Source: Aphrocallistes beatrix (lineage: Eukaryota > Porifera > Hexactinellida > Sceptrulophora > Aphrocallistidae). Taken from it: a stretch of 64,000 bases of DNA. The notes under the pieces were generated by a model. It did not search any database, was not told where the DNA came from, and saw only the letters and a program-made list of their open reading frames with translations. The stretch lies in NCBI GenBank assembly GCA_963281255.1, contig OY725506.1, positions 415,001 through 479,000 of the forward strand, given 5' to 3'. Both the position numbers and the translations under genes were made by a program. This document shows positions 53,801 to 64,000 of the stretch, piece after piece. Numbering within the stretch: the stretch's first letter is position 1; each line of letters starts with the position of its first letter.

Positions 53801-56800
53801 CTTCCTATTAACCTCTATACATTTCCTTCTTGTAGACTCCAGTGTCATATATTTAACTACTTGTACCAAGGCTGGATTCGGTTAACCAGTTAATCGGCTA
53901 ACCGCTGTCAATCTCGGTTAACGGTTAAGGAAATCCTCGATCGGTTAACCGATCGGCTTTATTTTATAAATATTTACACTAATTTCATTGCTTTTCTACG
54001 GAGATCCATGAATATTACTTCTAAAAAAATTGATAATACAGTATAATTCCTATTTTATAATCATATGATATATTTCGAGACCACTGAAAATTATAAAACT
54101 TTTGATATCAGGTCAAAGATTAGTCCAAAAATCCATATTTTTACTCTAATTTATATTGCCATCGGTTAACCGGTTAACCGCACTGGATAAAACCAAAATA
54201 ACTGAACCCTAAAATCGGTTAACCAGCCCCAGCCCTGCTTGTACAAACACTTGAAAGAGATAATCTCTCTGTTTTAAGTTACAACTCACCTTCACTTGGC
54301 TTCTCCTCTACTTGGGAGGGATCTTTCCCTTCTTCTATCTCCTTTTTCTCTAGTTTGTCTTTCTCAATTTCTTCCAAGCTTGGGAGTGTCACGATTAAAG
54401 TCACAGCGTTTATGTGGCCATCAACCATTTTATACATCTGGGAGCTTTCAATCGGATTCAGATGATCGTCAAACTTTCCTCCTTCAATGAACACCTGATT
54501 CCAAGAAATAGAATGTTAACTACGACTCAGCGTAATTGGAATGTGAATGGTAACATGGTAGAGTAATGATGATTACAAATTTAGTAAGAATGTTTGTTCT
54601 AGTGCAAAATTATGCATTTAGTAATGTAATTTTCGTCGAAAAAATTGTTTGAACTAATAAAATTTAATCAATAATGTTTGTTTGTTTGTTTTTTGTTTTT
54701 TTTCACATTGGCTTTCATTAACACCTTGAAAGCCAATGTGATAAAAAAATAAAAAACAAACAAATAAACAAACATTATTGATTAAAATTAATCTGTTTTC
54801 AAGACTCTCCCCAGCCAATCGAATGCTTGTATATGAACACACAAGTTCAATTCAAATCTCCCATATATAAGGATCCTGTTTAAACTCATAATGAGCTAAG
54901 GTCTCACCTTGTTGACTCGGTAGAATCCTTCTTGTTTGAGGAGATGTGAATCGTATTCGAGCAGTCTGAGTTCGTAGTAATACCTCTCTAGCAGAATCCT
55001 CATGTTCTCTGCAGGTATGCCCATCTCCTGTAGTAAACTCAGTTATAAACCTACTACCATGTTCTCGCATCCCAGAACAGTGGTTCCCAACCTGGGGTCC
55101 ATGGACCCCCTAGGGGTGCACGGGTCCTTAGTCGGGGGTGCACGGGACAAGGATTCGTCCTTATTGCAATGACAAGTCGGATCAATAGAGTTTTTCAGAC
55201 TTAGGTGGGTCCTGGGGTGCACCAACTAATTTTTAGGTGTCAGGGGGTGCACGAGGTAAAAGGGTTGGGAACCACTGCCTTAGTGGTCCACAGGATATAT
55301 CAAGGGTCTCACAGGTTTCGAAATTTTGTGTAATGGTTAATAAGAGGGGTCCACATAATATAGGAACATTTTTATAGGGTCCACAGCCCAAAAAGGTTGA
55401 AAACCACTGTCCTATAAAATGCACTAGCCGATGAAGATAAATGTACGATAGAATGTATAATGTAAGTGTGTGGAGAGAGGCATTACCTCTTCGACGAGTT
55501 GTTTGAATTCTCCGACACTCATTGTTTGGTGAGCTCGCAGTACCTGTGCATCTTTGACACATTTTGAGTCCAAATCCACGTGGTACACCTTGACCATGAT
55601 ACCTAGAATGGAATTCAGTTAGTGAATAACACACAACACAACCAAATATAACTAATGGAGATGTAACTGATGACAAGATTTAGAACTGATAAATGTATCT
55701 ACTATTTTCGTATTCCTTTGTAGCCCAAATGTTTCATCTCTGTAAGAATATTTAAAACTAGCTGATTAATTGGAGAATATATATTACTGTTACTCAATTT
55801 TTTGTATTTATATGTTGTTTGTTTGTTTATTTATTCAGAATTGGTTGAAATAATGGAAAGTAGTTGGTTAGTTGAAATTTTAAGTGACTAAAAATCTACG
55901 ACTGTCTTATCACGATATAAACAAACAAACATACAAATATAATTAGTCACATTTTCTAAGATCTCTTCTCAAACAATAAAACAAGCAATCTAGATCACAA
56001 AACTCTAATCTTGAAAATGGAGGTTAGAGAAACTGACATAGGATTGGGAAGAAGACTGGCTGATGTATTTCACAAATTTCCCTGTCCCCTTCTCTAGGTA
56101 GACGAGACAGAGGGAGTTGTCCTGATTCTCGATCCTCAGGAGTTCACCCTCTGCTCCCTCACAGGCTGCGTAACTCCAAAAGCCTCCCGAATCCAATCTA
56201 CCCCGCTTTCCCCCGAAGTTGAAGAATATTGTCGATTCTAATCGATTCGTTTTGGATGTAATGAAATCGTTGAAATTCAAAAGTGAATAAGCGCCAGGAA
56301 TCCATTTGGAAATTGTATTACAAGTCCCGTAGCCAATATTCGTAGATTCCTCACTTTCTGACTCTGTATCTGACCCTGAAGACTCCAAATCTTGGACCTT
56401 TTCACACAGTTTCAATCCAGTCAGGTGAGATAGGAGAATAGCAAACGAATCGGATTTTAGCAATGAAATAAATCGCGTTAAAATTATAGATTCAAAACCA
56501 GGTTTAATCGTTTGGTATCGTTCATTATTCCAAATTCCATTCCATTCCCACTCTAGGCTTGGACTAGCGAGAGCATCAGCTAACTGAGAGAACTTCTCTT
56601 CTCGCAGGAAGTTACCTAACTTTATCTCGGATTGCACTGAGAATATTTCCCTAATGTCATGTTGACAGTTTAAGTTAAGGTAGTTGGGACTTATCCATGG
56701 TTCAAGGATGGAAATATCGGATGCAACGAGTGGAGTTGGCGTGGGGACAGGGGAAGGAGGAAGAGAGATGGGGAGTTTGGATTTTGAGTGAAACCAGCCG

Positions 56801-59800
56801 GTGAGGGACAATCTTGCTTTTTTAGAAGTCAATATTTCCGCTACCTGATGAAAAGAAATCTCACTAACTTCGAAAAAGATGAGTGAATTTCTCTGTGGTA
56901 AAACCGATCTAGCGATTTCTAAGGGAACCATACTTCCGGAACTAAATAAGTCCAAGGTACCTCCGTCTGAGAGAGTCCAGGATTCTGGAACGAGGTAGAA
57001 AATAAAAGCTAATTTCCGGTCTTCAAGTTGGTCATCATGACATAGCAGGTGATCTCCAGATGAATATTTGGCGAAACTTAGAGAAATATTTTCAGGATTC
57101 AAATCCAACTGCGTTGACTTGGAGAGGAATGGAATTATATCCGTGAGGAGACAATTGACAAAAGATTTCAGGAAAGGAGATTTAGGATGTGACAAATCCT
57201 TCGACTGTTGGCATTGTAGAAGATCTGAACTCTTCTTAGAAAGTTTCAGTTTACTCAACTCATTTTGTAGCAAATCAACAGATTCTAACTCTGTAAAAAA
57301 ATGATTGAGAATACAATGCTTGAATGGTTGAGAATCGAATTTCAAACTCTTTTCCTCGAAACATTTCGAAAGTTCCCAAGACTCCTGTAACTTAACCGCC
57401 AAGGCACTAGAATGGAGATAGTCTGGATTGAGAGAGAGGTAGGGAGAGGGAGTGTCGAGTTTAACTCGTTTAGACCTCCCACTATGTTCTGCCATATAAT
57501 CCTTGTTCCAGAATATTTTAGGTTACTGGGGTAACATGAGCTAGTAACATATAATGTAAAGTTGTTATTAGGGAGCTATGAAGTTGTCATAACATCATAA
57601 ATGGTGGATTCTAACACCTTGAATATGAAGTACCTTTATATGATTGTAGAGCACTGATTTCAATTCCATCACTCAAAAAAATATTTACATATTTCGCAAA
57701 TAAACTCACCACCACATAACACATGTAACTAACCTCCCGGTTTATATATCTGGAAATTCTGGGATTCTTTCTTGATCTCCATCAGCAGATCGTGAATGTA
57801 GCTGTGTCTGACTCCACCCATGAGATGGGAGAACACAGTGTCCTACAGGCAAGCGATCACACTGAATGAAATGCTATTAATAGAAGATATTTGAGATTAA
57901 CTTAGAATAATAGAGGGTAAAATAACTATATTCGGTAATGCGGAAATGGTTCGACTTTTCGAAAAAGGAAATACAGTTGACTCCGCTTAATAGGGTCACA
58001 TCGGTCAGGGGACATTTTGACCCGATTAAGCGGAGAACCCTATTAACCGAAAATATTTGGCATTAGCTTCTATATATGAGAGCTATTCCAGTCATGCCAA
58101 AGTGTCCCGATTAAGCAGTTGACCCGATTAAACAGTGACCCTATTAAGCGGAGTCGACTGTAGTTCGAATTGCAGATTTAGGAAATAGTTCGACTTTTTA
58201 TCATGAGGATTAATGGTGTTTTTTTTGTGTGAACTATTTCCACCATACCCTATATTCTACTCCTCTAGCTGATTGGCTAATCTACGCCTACTGTTAGGAC
58301 ATCACATACTAACCTCATGGCCTTCATAAGACATGTCTAGTGTCTCGTACACTTCGTCGTACTTGATAAGCCTACAACAGTTCCTCGGCACATAATCCTT
58401 CAACTCCAGTTGCTACAATACAATGAGAGAGATATAACAATCTATTTATAGTATCAAACGATGATATCATGGTAAATCTCATATATTTACTCTCAACTGA
58501 GTTTAACATACAGCATTATTGATTGTAAAATACACATAAAACGTAACTTCAAGAAGACAAAAAAAGTTTTGCATAATCCAAATAACTCGATTGTCCCTCC
58601 CAACGCATATTTAGAAAACAGTGTATATATGTCACAGTTAAAACGTCAACTCAGTTATTATGTCTTCTGAAAGTTCAAATGGCTTATAGAGATTGGGGAA
58701 CACTAACATTTTCTACAAATGATAACATCAAATCCCATTTAAGCTTGATAACTTTTTAATGATATCGAGGTCAAATGTAAGAAAGAACACTTATCTAGCG
58801 ATCATCAGTATCACTAATAATCGGTGCATACTAAATCTTATGGATCACTGCATCCTAATGCTTTTTCATTTTATAATCCCTGAAATTTTCAGGCATTTTC
58901 CATCAGTCATTATGTATAAAACCTGAAATTCTCGGGTATTTTCCATAATAACTGATTCGACGTTGTAACTGTACACTAGACTATGATGAGACAGCAGAGG
59001 TATAGCATTGTATGATCTTACCTCGTAAGCCTGGTCCTCTGCCTCTCTGAATGTCTTGTCCTTGTGTACTTCAAAGTGCAGCTCTGCCATCTTCTCAGGA
59101 TTCTTCGGATGATTGCAGAAGAGTTTTAACTAAAACAAACAAAACAAATCAATACAAGTTAGAAGTAAACAAGAATGTTTACATACTTTACACAAAGATC
59201 TTTCTCTCTCTATTCTCTCTTTCTCTTGACACTCAGCTAGCTGAAACTCTCTGATGACGTCATATATGTGATCAGGGAAAGAATTCTTTTCAATGAAATC
59301 TAACACACAAATCCTCAGTCAAAATACGTTGAATCTTATTCTATGTACACAACCATGGATACTGTAGACTATCACAAGTGGTGAATCGAAAAAATAATTA
59401 AAAAGGATGCTTTTCTAGTCAGAAATATTCCAAATCCTGTGAAAAACCATGTAAATTACTGGTAAATCTTCATTTTCTCTTTTTTGACTGATTTCCTAGA
59501 GGAAATATTTGAGAATAATTAAGTACAGTTTTAACTAATTCCATGCCTGCGTTCCTTTCATGATTAATCTGTCTGTACATGAGCATGTACGCGTTCGCAG
59601 AGCTAGAGAACAGAGTGGAGTAGTACCCACGGGACGTCTCGACACCTCCGTAAGCCCTCTCTATCTCCTTGGACGATATCTGCATTGGACATTGTGACGA
59701 GATACAGATAACTTCATAAGCCTATTCGCCCTCAACTCACCGTACTCACTGATTGGTCGTTAAATTGGTACCATTTTCGATCTCTCAAAGATCTGTACAG

Positions 59801-62456
59801 ATAACACACAGTTAATTCCCAATACAAATACGTGCATCAAGTAGTGTATTGAAGTGAGATTGATAGTTATTCAAAGTTTAGATTTGATTATTAAGTTTTA
59901 ACCTCATTTACAAATTGATAAAAGACTTTTCAATGAATGTAACTACACGAGTGATTATATAAATGGAAAGAGAGAATATTTTACTCTGAGTTTTATCAAA
60001 GGGAAGCAAAAAAGTCAACACTTATAATAATAGAATATAGAATCTCGTGTAAAATCCGTTGACTATCAACTGACTTGATATAAGCATAGTAGTGTCCTCC
60101 TATCGCTGATCCGCTGTGAATCATAATACTGAATAGTTCGTAGACATATGGACCCTATGGTAAACAGGAAGTATCAAGCCGACACGGAAAATAACAACAC
60201 ATCGAGTGAAATGGATGATTAGAGGATACTCTCACAAGTTCATGCGAAAATTATCAAAATTTTAAATCCTACTTTGAAATCAAATTCTTCTAAATGCGTC
60301 GACGAATCACATAGTTTAACCAACTGAGTTTGCCAAAGCATTCCAATTTTTATCTAAGAATTCTGATGACCAAGAATTCTCATATAGATTATATTTAAAT
60401 CTCATGGAGTATCATATTTATTCTAGTATGAAGAGTCTGGTGTAGGACATAGCGATGTCTTTGAGTTGGATTCAACACACTAATTCCAAATTTGATGCAA
60501 ATTAAACAAATTTTAGAAATTACTCGTAACGAATCGGGAATATAGACACAGAAATATTAGTCCATTGCTTTACCGATTTCAATAATTCCTCTGGATTAAC
60601 TTCGACTTTCTCTTCTTCCGTTCCATCCCCTGTCTCATTTTCGTCCTCATCCGAATTGATCCTCTGGTACTCTCCCCTGGCAGTGAATGTGTTCTCAGAT
60701 CCAGTGTGGTAGGACTCTGGGAGAACTCCTCTCCTCTTGCTAACGTGAGTCAGATCATCCACCTATGGACAAGATAATGTCAGCTCAACAACATGTCCTA
60801 TAATGTTATTGCAGGAGTAATGATGTATTAGGACATTTGGAGATGAATGGAGGAGAATGGTCTTATAATAAAAAAGTGTTTGATTAACATTCGTTTATTA
60901 AGAACAAACTCTCTGGTCCCAATTCAACAGGTTCCATAGGATTTGTATTAGGTCGAGTTCGCTTAATATGAAGTCTCTATATTATGAACAGACTTTTTTG
61001 TCCCCAAAGGCGTTCATAATAAGTGACCCTGACTGACTTACATCATTATCGATGGGAGACACGTTTCCGGCTGGAGATGATCTGATTGGAGGACCGTTAG
61101 GAGTTGTAGGCTCATCGTTCGCGCTAGAAAGTCCGCTGTCACTTCCTTCCTTCGAGTTGATTGGTGGAGTAGGCGGGGTGGACGGGGAATCTAGGAATAA
61201 TTCTATTTATAGCTCCACTCTCTCTACAATCCATCTGACACGACTAACTCAATACAAACTATCTACTCGTACTAACCAATGTTAAGGACTTTGTCTTCAG
61301 TGTTGATTTCTCCCTCCACGATTAGAGGGGCGAGTGCTTCCTCGGAGGAAATCCCAGTGAGGTGGAGTAGAGGAGCTAGGTCTTCGTCTGGATCCTGACC
61401 ATCTTGCAGTGCCTGGTATCCATCCATTCCTATGCGATGGGATATGACGGTACATTCAGTATTAGGATTTATTATATTGGATATTTAACATGGCCAAACA
61501 ATTTGGTTTTGAAAAATAGTATTTTGAAAGAACGACCACTCTATATAGCGATCACATCCCACATAATTAGCCTCTATAGTATACGGACACATGCATACAG
61601 GTTTTTCCCTTGGGTGGGCGTTATAGACAGATTTCACTGTATATTTAGATAATGTTGAATCGACAATAATTAATGCATTTTTACTAATAAATTGCTGCCA
61701 TTCGATGTGAAAGCGCATATTTTAATCTATTTTCCTTACAGACAAACAATTATTAAGCAGAAAATCAGTCGACTGTCCGGGAGTTCGAAAAGAGAAATAA
61801 TCTTAGAGTTTAGCGCCTAAATAGATGCATGCATCAACTGTACAGTTAAACCCGTTTTTTTCTCACTCCGGTTTATCCTTACTTATCAATTTTTCTTACT
61901 ATTTCAGAATCTTAATTATGCAAAAAATTCCAAATCTATATTAATTTCCATCGTTTTTTTCTTACTGTTTGAACCTGTAAAGAAATAGTAAGAAAACCCG
62001 TTTTCAGCTGTATCAGTCATAACAACCTGGTTCTAGAGTGTTAGCGCTGGAAGATCCTGTCTCAGAGGAAGTGGACTGTTTACTGCTAGGTCTTTCTGAT
62101 TCGTTGAATGTTTCCGAACAGCTGCTTTTCTGTCGTTTTGCTGGGTCGGGCTTCCCTTCCTAAACACAAACAATTCTCAGATTATAACAACAACAACAAC
62201 AACAACAACAATGTTGTTACAACAAACATACCTTTTCAATGAACTGATTTAAATCGAGGTAGAAGGGAAAAGTCATTCTAGATTTAAAGATAGTTATGAA
62301 GTTATTTAAGAGAGAGTTCAAGTAGAACTCTATTTCAGGAATGGAGTAGGGACCTTACTTGTCGTTCAGTTTAATTCTGTGCATTGTTGTGTAATCGAAA
62401 TCAAAGCGTTTGAGTTGAAGCGTGAGTAAGTAAGGAAATTTCGTAAACTTTAATCC
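50821..62456 (-). CDS. USP47: Ubiquitin-specific protease 47, 3' portion (24 exons)
   Basis: Twenty-four exons join in one frame to 1008 residues and a stop at 50821: 62359-62456, 62232-62277, 62027-62159, 61277-61429, 61042-61190, 60574-60762, 60075-60154, 59741-59792, 59547-59679, 59187-59299, 59022-59129, 58314-58412, 57734-57842, 55487-55602, 54908-55027, 54290-54494, 53328-53602, 53055-53138, 52863-52990, 52180-52429, 52032-52079, 51587-51711, 51126-51197, 50821-50962. The first carries the USP core [20 protein letters not shown]. Catalytic His is in GGHYYAYI (exon at 60075) and the third catalytic region in WYQFNDQ (59741). An acidic Ser-rich insert splits the USP core. The C-terminal ubiquitin-like modules follow ([26 protein letters not shown]), ending [11 protein letters not shown]47 is a cytoplasmic/nuclear deubiquitinase. 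The catalytic-Cys exons lie beyond 62456, probably beyond the window. One junction (59547) needs a GC donor. Confidence 0.95.
51936..52010. mobile_element. Half copy of pogo-like MITE in USP47 intron
   Basis: Contains the right half of the family at 57972-58162 (GAGCTATTCCGGTCCTGCC, then AAGCGGAGTCGACTGT). The left half is missing. Confidence 0.8.
53867..54237. mobile_element. hAT MITE in USP47 intron
   Basis: A 371-bp element with ends CAAGGCTGGATTCGGTTAAC and, in reverse complement, CAGGGCTGGGGCTGGTTAAC. The flanks share CTTGTAC (53860-53866 and 54238-54244), close to an 8-bp hAT duplication. The interior is dense in CGGTTAACCG palindromes. Confidence 0.85.
54661..54789. repeat. Near-perfect palindrome in USP47 intron
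   Basis: Arms of about 60 bp, from AATTTAATCAATAATGTTTG to its complement ending CAAACATTATTGATTAAAATT, meet at TCACATTGGCTTTCA / TGAAAGCCAATGTGA with a loop of about 9 bp. As part of the USP47 pre-mRNA it would form a long hairpin. Probably a foldback MITE. Confidence 0.85.
55078..55409. mobile_element. Composite hAT MITE in USP47 intron
   Basis: The ends CAGTGGTTCCCAACCTGG (55078) and GGTTGGGAACCACTG (to 55277) define a 200-bp element. A second right end, GGTTGAAAACCACTG, stops at 55409. The interior carries repeated GGGGTGCACGGG and GGGTCCACA text. No clear target duplication is seen, so nesting or a fused pair is likely. Confidence 0.75.
56005..57495 (-). CDS. OGFOD1: Prolyl 3-hydroxylase OGFOD1, intronless and nested in USP47
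   Basis: A single exon encodes 496 residues. The N-terminal 2-oxoglutarate/Fe(II) dioxygenase domain has the iron ligands His153 and Asp155 ([10 protein letters not shown]) and His216 (SFHQVAEIL), with the 2-oxoglutarate-binding Arg228 (RLSLTGWFH). The C-terminal degenerate double-stranded beta-helix domain follows, with the acidic [12 protein letters not shown] spacer. In the known family (human OGFOD1, yeast Tpa1) the enzyme hydroxylates a proline of ribosomal protein uS12 and affects translation termination and stress responses. The gene lies wholly in the USP47 intron between the exons at 57734 and 55602, on the same strand. A minus-strand AATAAA near 55826-55835 may end the transcript. 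All key residues are present, so the protein is expected to be active. Confidence 0.95.
   Translation of the reverse strand: MAEHSGRSKRVKLDTPSPYLSLNPDYLHSSALAVKLQESWELSKCFEEKSLKFDSQPFKHCILNHFFTELESVDLLQNELSKLKLSKKSSDLLQCQQSKDLSHPKSPFLKSFVNCLLTDIIPFLSKSTQLDLNPENISLSFAKYSSGDHLLCHDDQLEDRKLAFIFYLVPESWTLSDGGTLDLFSSGSMVPLEIARSVLPQRNSLIFFEVSEISFHQVAEILTSKKARLSLTGWFHSKSKLPISLPPSPVPTPTPLVASDISILEPWISPNYLNLNCQHDIREIFSVQSEIKLGNFLREEKFSQLADALASPSLEWEWNGIWNNERYQTIKPGFESIILTRFISLLKSDSFAILLSHLTGLKLCEKVQDLESSGSDTESESEESTNIGYGTCNTISKWIPGAYSLLNFNDFITSKTNRLESTIFFNFGGKRGRLDSGGFWSYAACEGAEGELLRIENQDNSLCLVYLEKGTGKFVKYISQSSSQSYVSFSNLHFQD
57972..58162. mobile_element. pogo/Tc1-like MITE in USP47 intron
   Basis: A 191-bp element with ACAGTTGACTCCGCTTAATA at the left, GCGGAGTCGACTGT at the right and TA at both ends. 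Very similar to 22092-22283. Confidence 0.9.
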
Positions 62457-63021
62457 CTAAACAACAACAACTTTGAAAATAAACAGAAATAAAGAAAATA
62501 ATATTCCTAAAAAAGTTGAAAAATACAAAAGAACATCAAACGAGACACTGACTTAAATCAAAAGATTAACATCAAAGTTCATCTTCCATCAGTAGAAAAT
62601 CATGATTAGAGAGAATAATGAGAATTCCAGGTTGAAAGGAATAATTATCAAAATGAAAGCTTCATCATTATACATTTATATTTGTTTCAGGTCATATTGC
62701 GACAGAATAAGATCAGAGAACCTTTCAAAGTGATTAGTATAGAATAATTACGAGGTTTCCTACCATACAGCTAAGACGCGTCAAATTGAATGTGAATTAT
62801 GTGAATGAGTTTTTGATAATTATAAACCTAGTATTCCGTATCAATACTTGTTTACTTCATTAGAAATACAATATGTATGATCCTGAAATTCTCATGAATC
62901 TTACGAAGTTTAATAATCCAATTTGTTCAGGACATAGATAATTGAAAATATCATAAATATACAGAATAATGAAAATACGTACTCAAGAAAATATGAATAT
63001 AAAGTAAATATTTGCGATACT
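62457..63021. other. Non-coding stretch upstream of the last visible USP47 exon
   Basis: The acceptor side of the USP47 intron and the 3' flank of the gene at 63022-63615. I searched the minus strand for the preceding USP exons (the Cys-box and the cysteine pairs of the USP core) and saw none. Confidence 0.6.
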
Positions 63022-63231
63022 TCACACTTCTTGTTTATAAGATTTAGCTTCCATACTTTCAGGGAATTCAGTAGTGTGAGAGTTGGAATCACCTTTCTTA
63101 CTCGTAACAGTGATGGAGCAGAGGTGGGAAGGATATGAAAGTTGTTTCTTGGATTTCTGTTGTGTGATTTGCAAAGAATAAACCGGCGGCTTCAAGGAGG
63201 GATAATAACGAGTGTCTCTGTTCCTAGATCG

Positions 63232-63289
<58 letters not shown>

Positions 63290-63615
63290 CTACTTCTCCT
63301 AGGTTGTGCTGGTAAGAATTGGTAACAGAAACAAGCCAGAAATCCCATTAAGATTGAAGTTAAAATTTTCCTTCTGTCATCCATATTGTAGCAGATAAGC
63401 ATAATGATGACACAGAGGAACAAGAGAATTGCCGTAGTGATGAAACACGTGAAAAAAACTTGAAGAAAAATAGGCAGGATAGAGGTATCAAAATAATTTG
63501 CACATGAAAATGAGAACTCGTCTAGGATGTCCCCACAATTCGGAGAGGTTGGATGGATGGTTGGAGCTGATAAGACCAAGTCAAGCCAACAAGCAAAGAA
63601 GATTAAAACTCTCAT
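63022..63615 (-). CDS. Small membrane protein with polyglutamine tract
   Basis: A single exon encodes 197 residues. Residues 1-16 are a signal peptide or first hydrophobic anchor. About 48-76 is a strong transmembrane helix (TTAILLFLCVIIMLICY) and about 84-101 a second hydrophobic stretch. A run of about 19 Gln encoded purely by CAA (63231-63287) follows, then a basic Ser-rich tail. No known family is recognised. A TATA box at 63661-63670 lies about 50 bp upstream of the ATG, which supports it as a real gene. If USP47 continues beyond the window, this gene lies inside a USP47 intron on the same strand. Confidence 0.65.
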
Positions 63616-63660
63616 TGAAATGCGATTGATTCAATTATTATATTACAAACTGAGTTATTG

Positions 63661-63670
63661 TCTTATATAG
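63661..63670 (-). promoter_or_regulatory. TATA box of the polyglutamine membrane-protein gene
   Basis: Minus-strand CTATATAAGA, a consensus TATA box, with the start codon at 63615. The spacing leaves a short 5' UTR of about 20 bases. Confidence 0.5.
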
Positions 63671-64000
63671 AGCCGGTGTACACCAATTACTATTGTTATG
63701 ACTGACTAGTTAGAACCACACAGATCATCCATCATGTTACAGCGTATAGAAAGCATAATGCAAAACAATGAGACGAAGCTAGTACAGAATCACTACAAAA
63801 TCACTACACTGAAATTTGAGATAATTATCAGCTGATACGGATATTCAAATGAACATCTGAGTTAAATTTTTGTCACTTTCAAGCTATTAGTTAATCCGTG
63901 GATTATATAATTATTATATAATTACAGTAGAACTCGGTTAGTACGTACTAATTTCTCTGAACCAAAATTCATTTATTATATAGATTCCTATGTAATATCA

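Overview
The window is an AT-rich animal nuclear genome segment: split genes with short GT-AG introns, TATA-box promoters, dense MITE-type transposon remnants and microsatellites. The gene set (single-exon NACHT-LRR receptor, TRAF-like zinc-finger/MATH proteins, USP47, OGFOD1) fits an early-branching invertebrate. A sponge is my best guess, but nothing in the sequence fixes the species.

Layout. 1-30 kb: a cluster of secreted proteinase-K-like (S8/I9) genes on both strands. It holds a 3' part of one gene (30-910), three complete five-exon genes (3935-7696 +, 17970-20745 -, 23897-26893 -), and at least six broken copies or deletion scars. Every copy that covers the catalytic-His region has lost that His, and most have also lost the nucleophilic Ser, so this is a pseudoprotease family. 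The cluster has been rearranged by direct and inverted segmental duplication and is full of hAT, Mutator-like foldback and rolling-circle-like elements. Several of these have exact target-site duplications with empty sites in paralogous copies.

30.5-34 kb: an intact single-exon NLR (two death-fold-like regions, NACHT, LRR) convergent with the last subtilase. Two decayed pieces of the same NLR family sit downstream of the first two subtilase genes, so a subtilase/NLR tail-to-tail pair was duplicated as a unit. 35.5-44 kb: a tandem array of TRAF-like genes (two intact, one pseudogene, one possible relic) with mariner and MITE insertions between them. 45-46 kb: a small type I membrane protein with three exons. 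48.6-49.6 kb: a two-exon calmodulin-like EF-hand protein.

50.8-62.5 kb: the C-terminal 24 coding exons (1008 residues) of USP47 on the minus strand. The exons carrying the catalytic Cys are not in the window. An intronless OGFOD1 gene lies inside one USP47 intron on the same strand. A small polyglutamine membrane-protein gene (63022-63615) lies just upstream, probably inside another intron.

How the genes may work together (inference): secreted protease-fold proteins without catalytic residues, an intracellular NLR and TRAF/MATH adaptors lie side by side and all show fast birth and death. That is the pattern of an innate-immune recognition locus. The sequence shows the adjacency and the decay pattern; the shared function is not shown.
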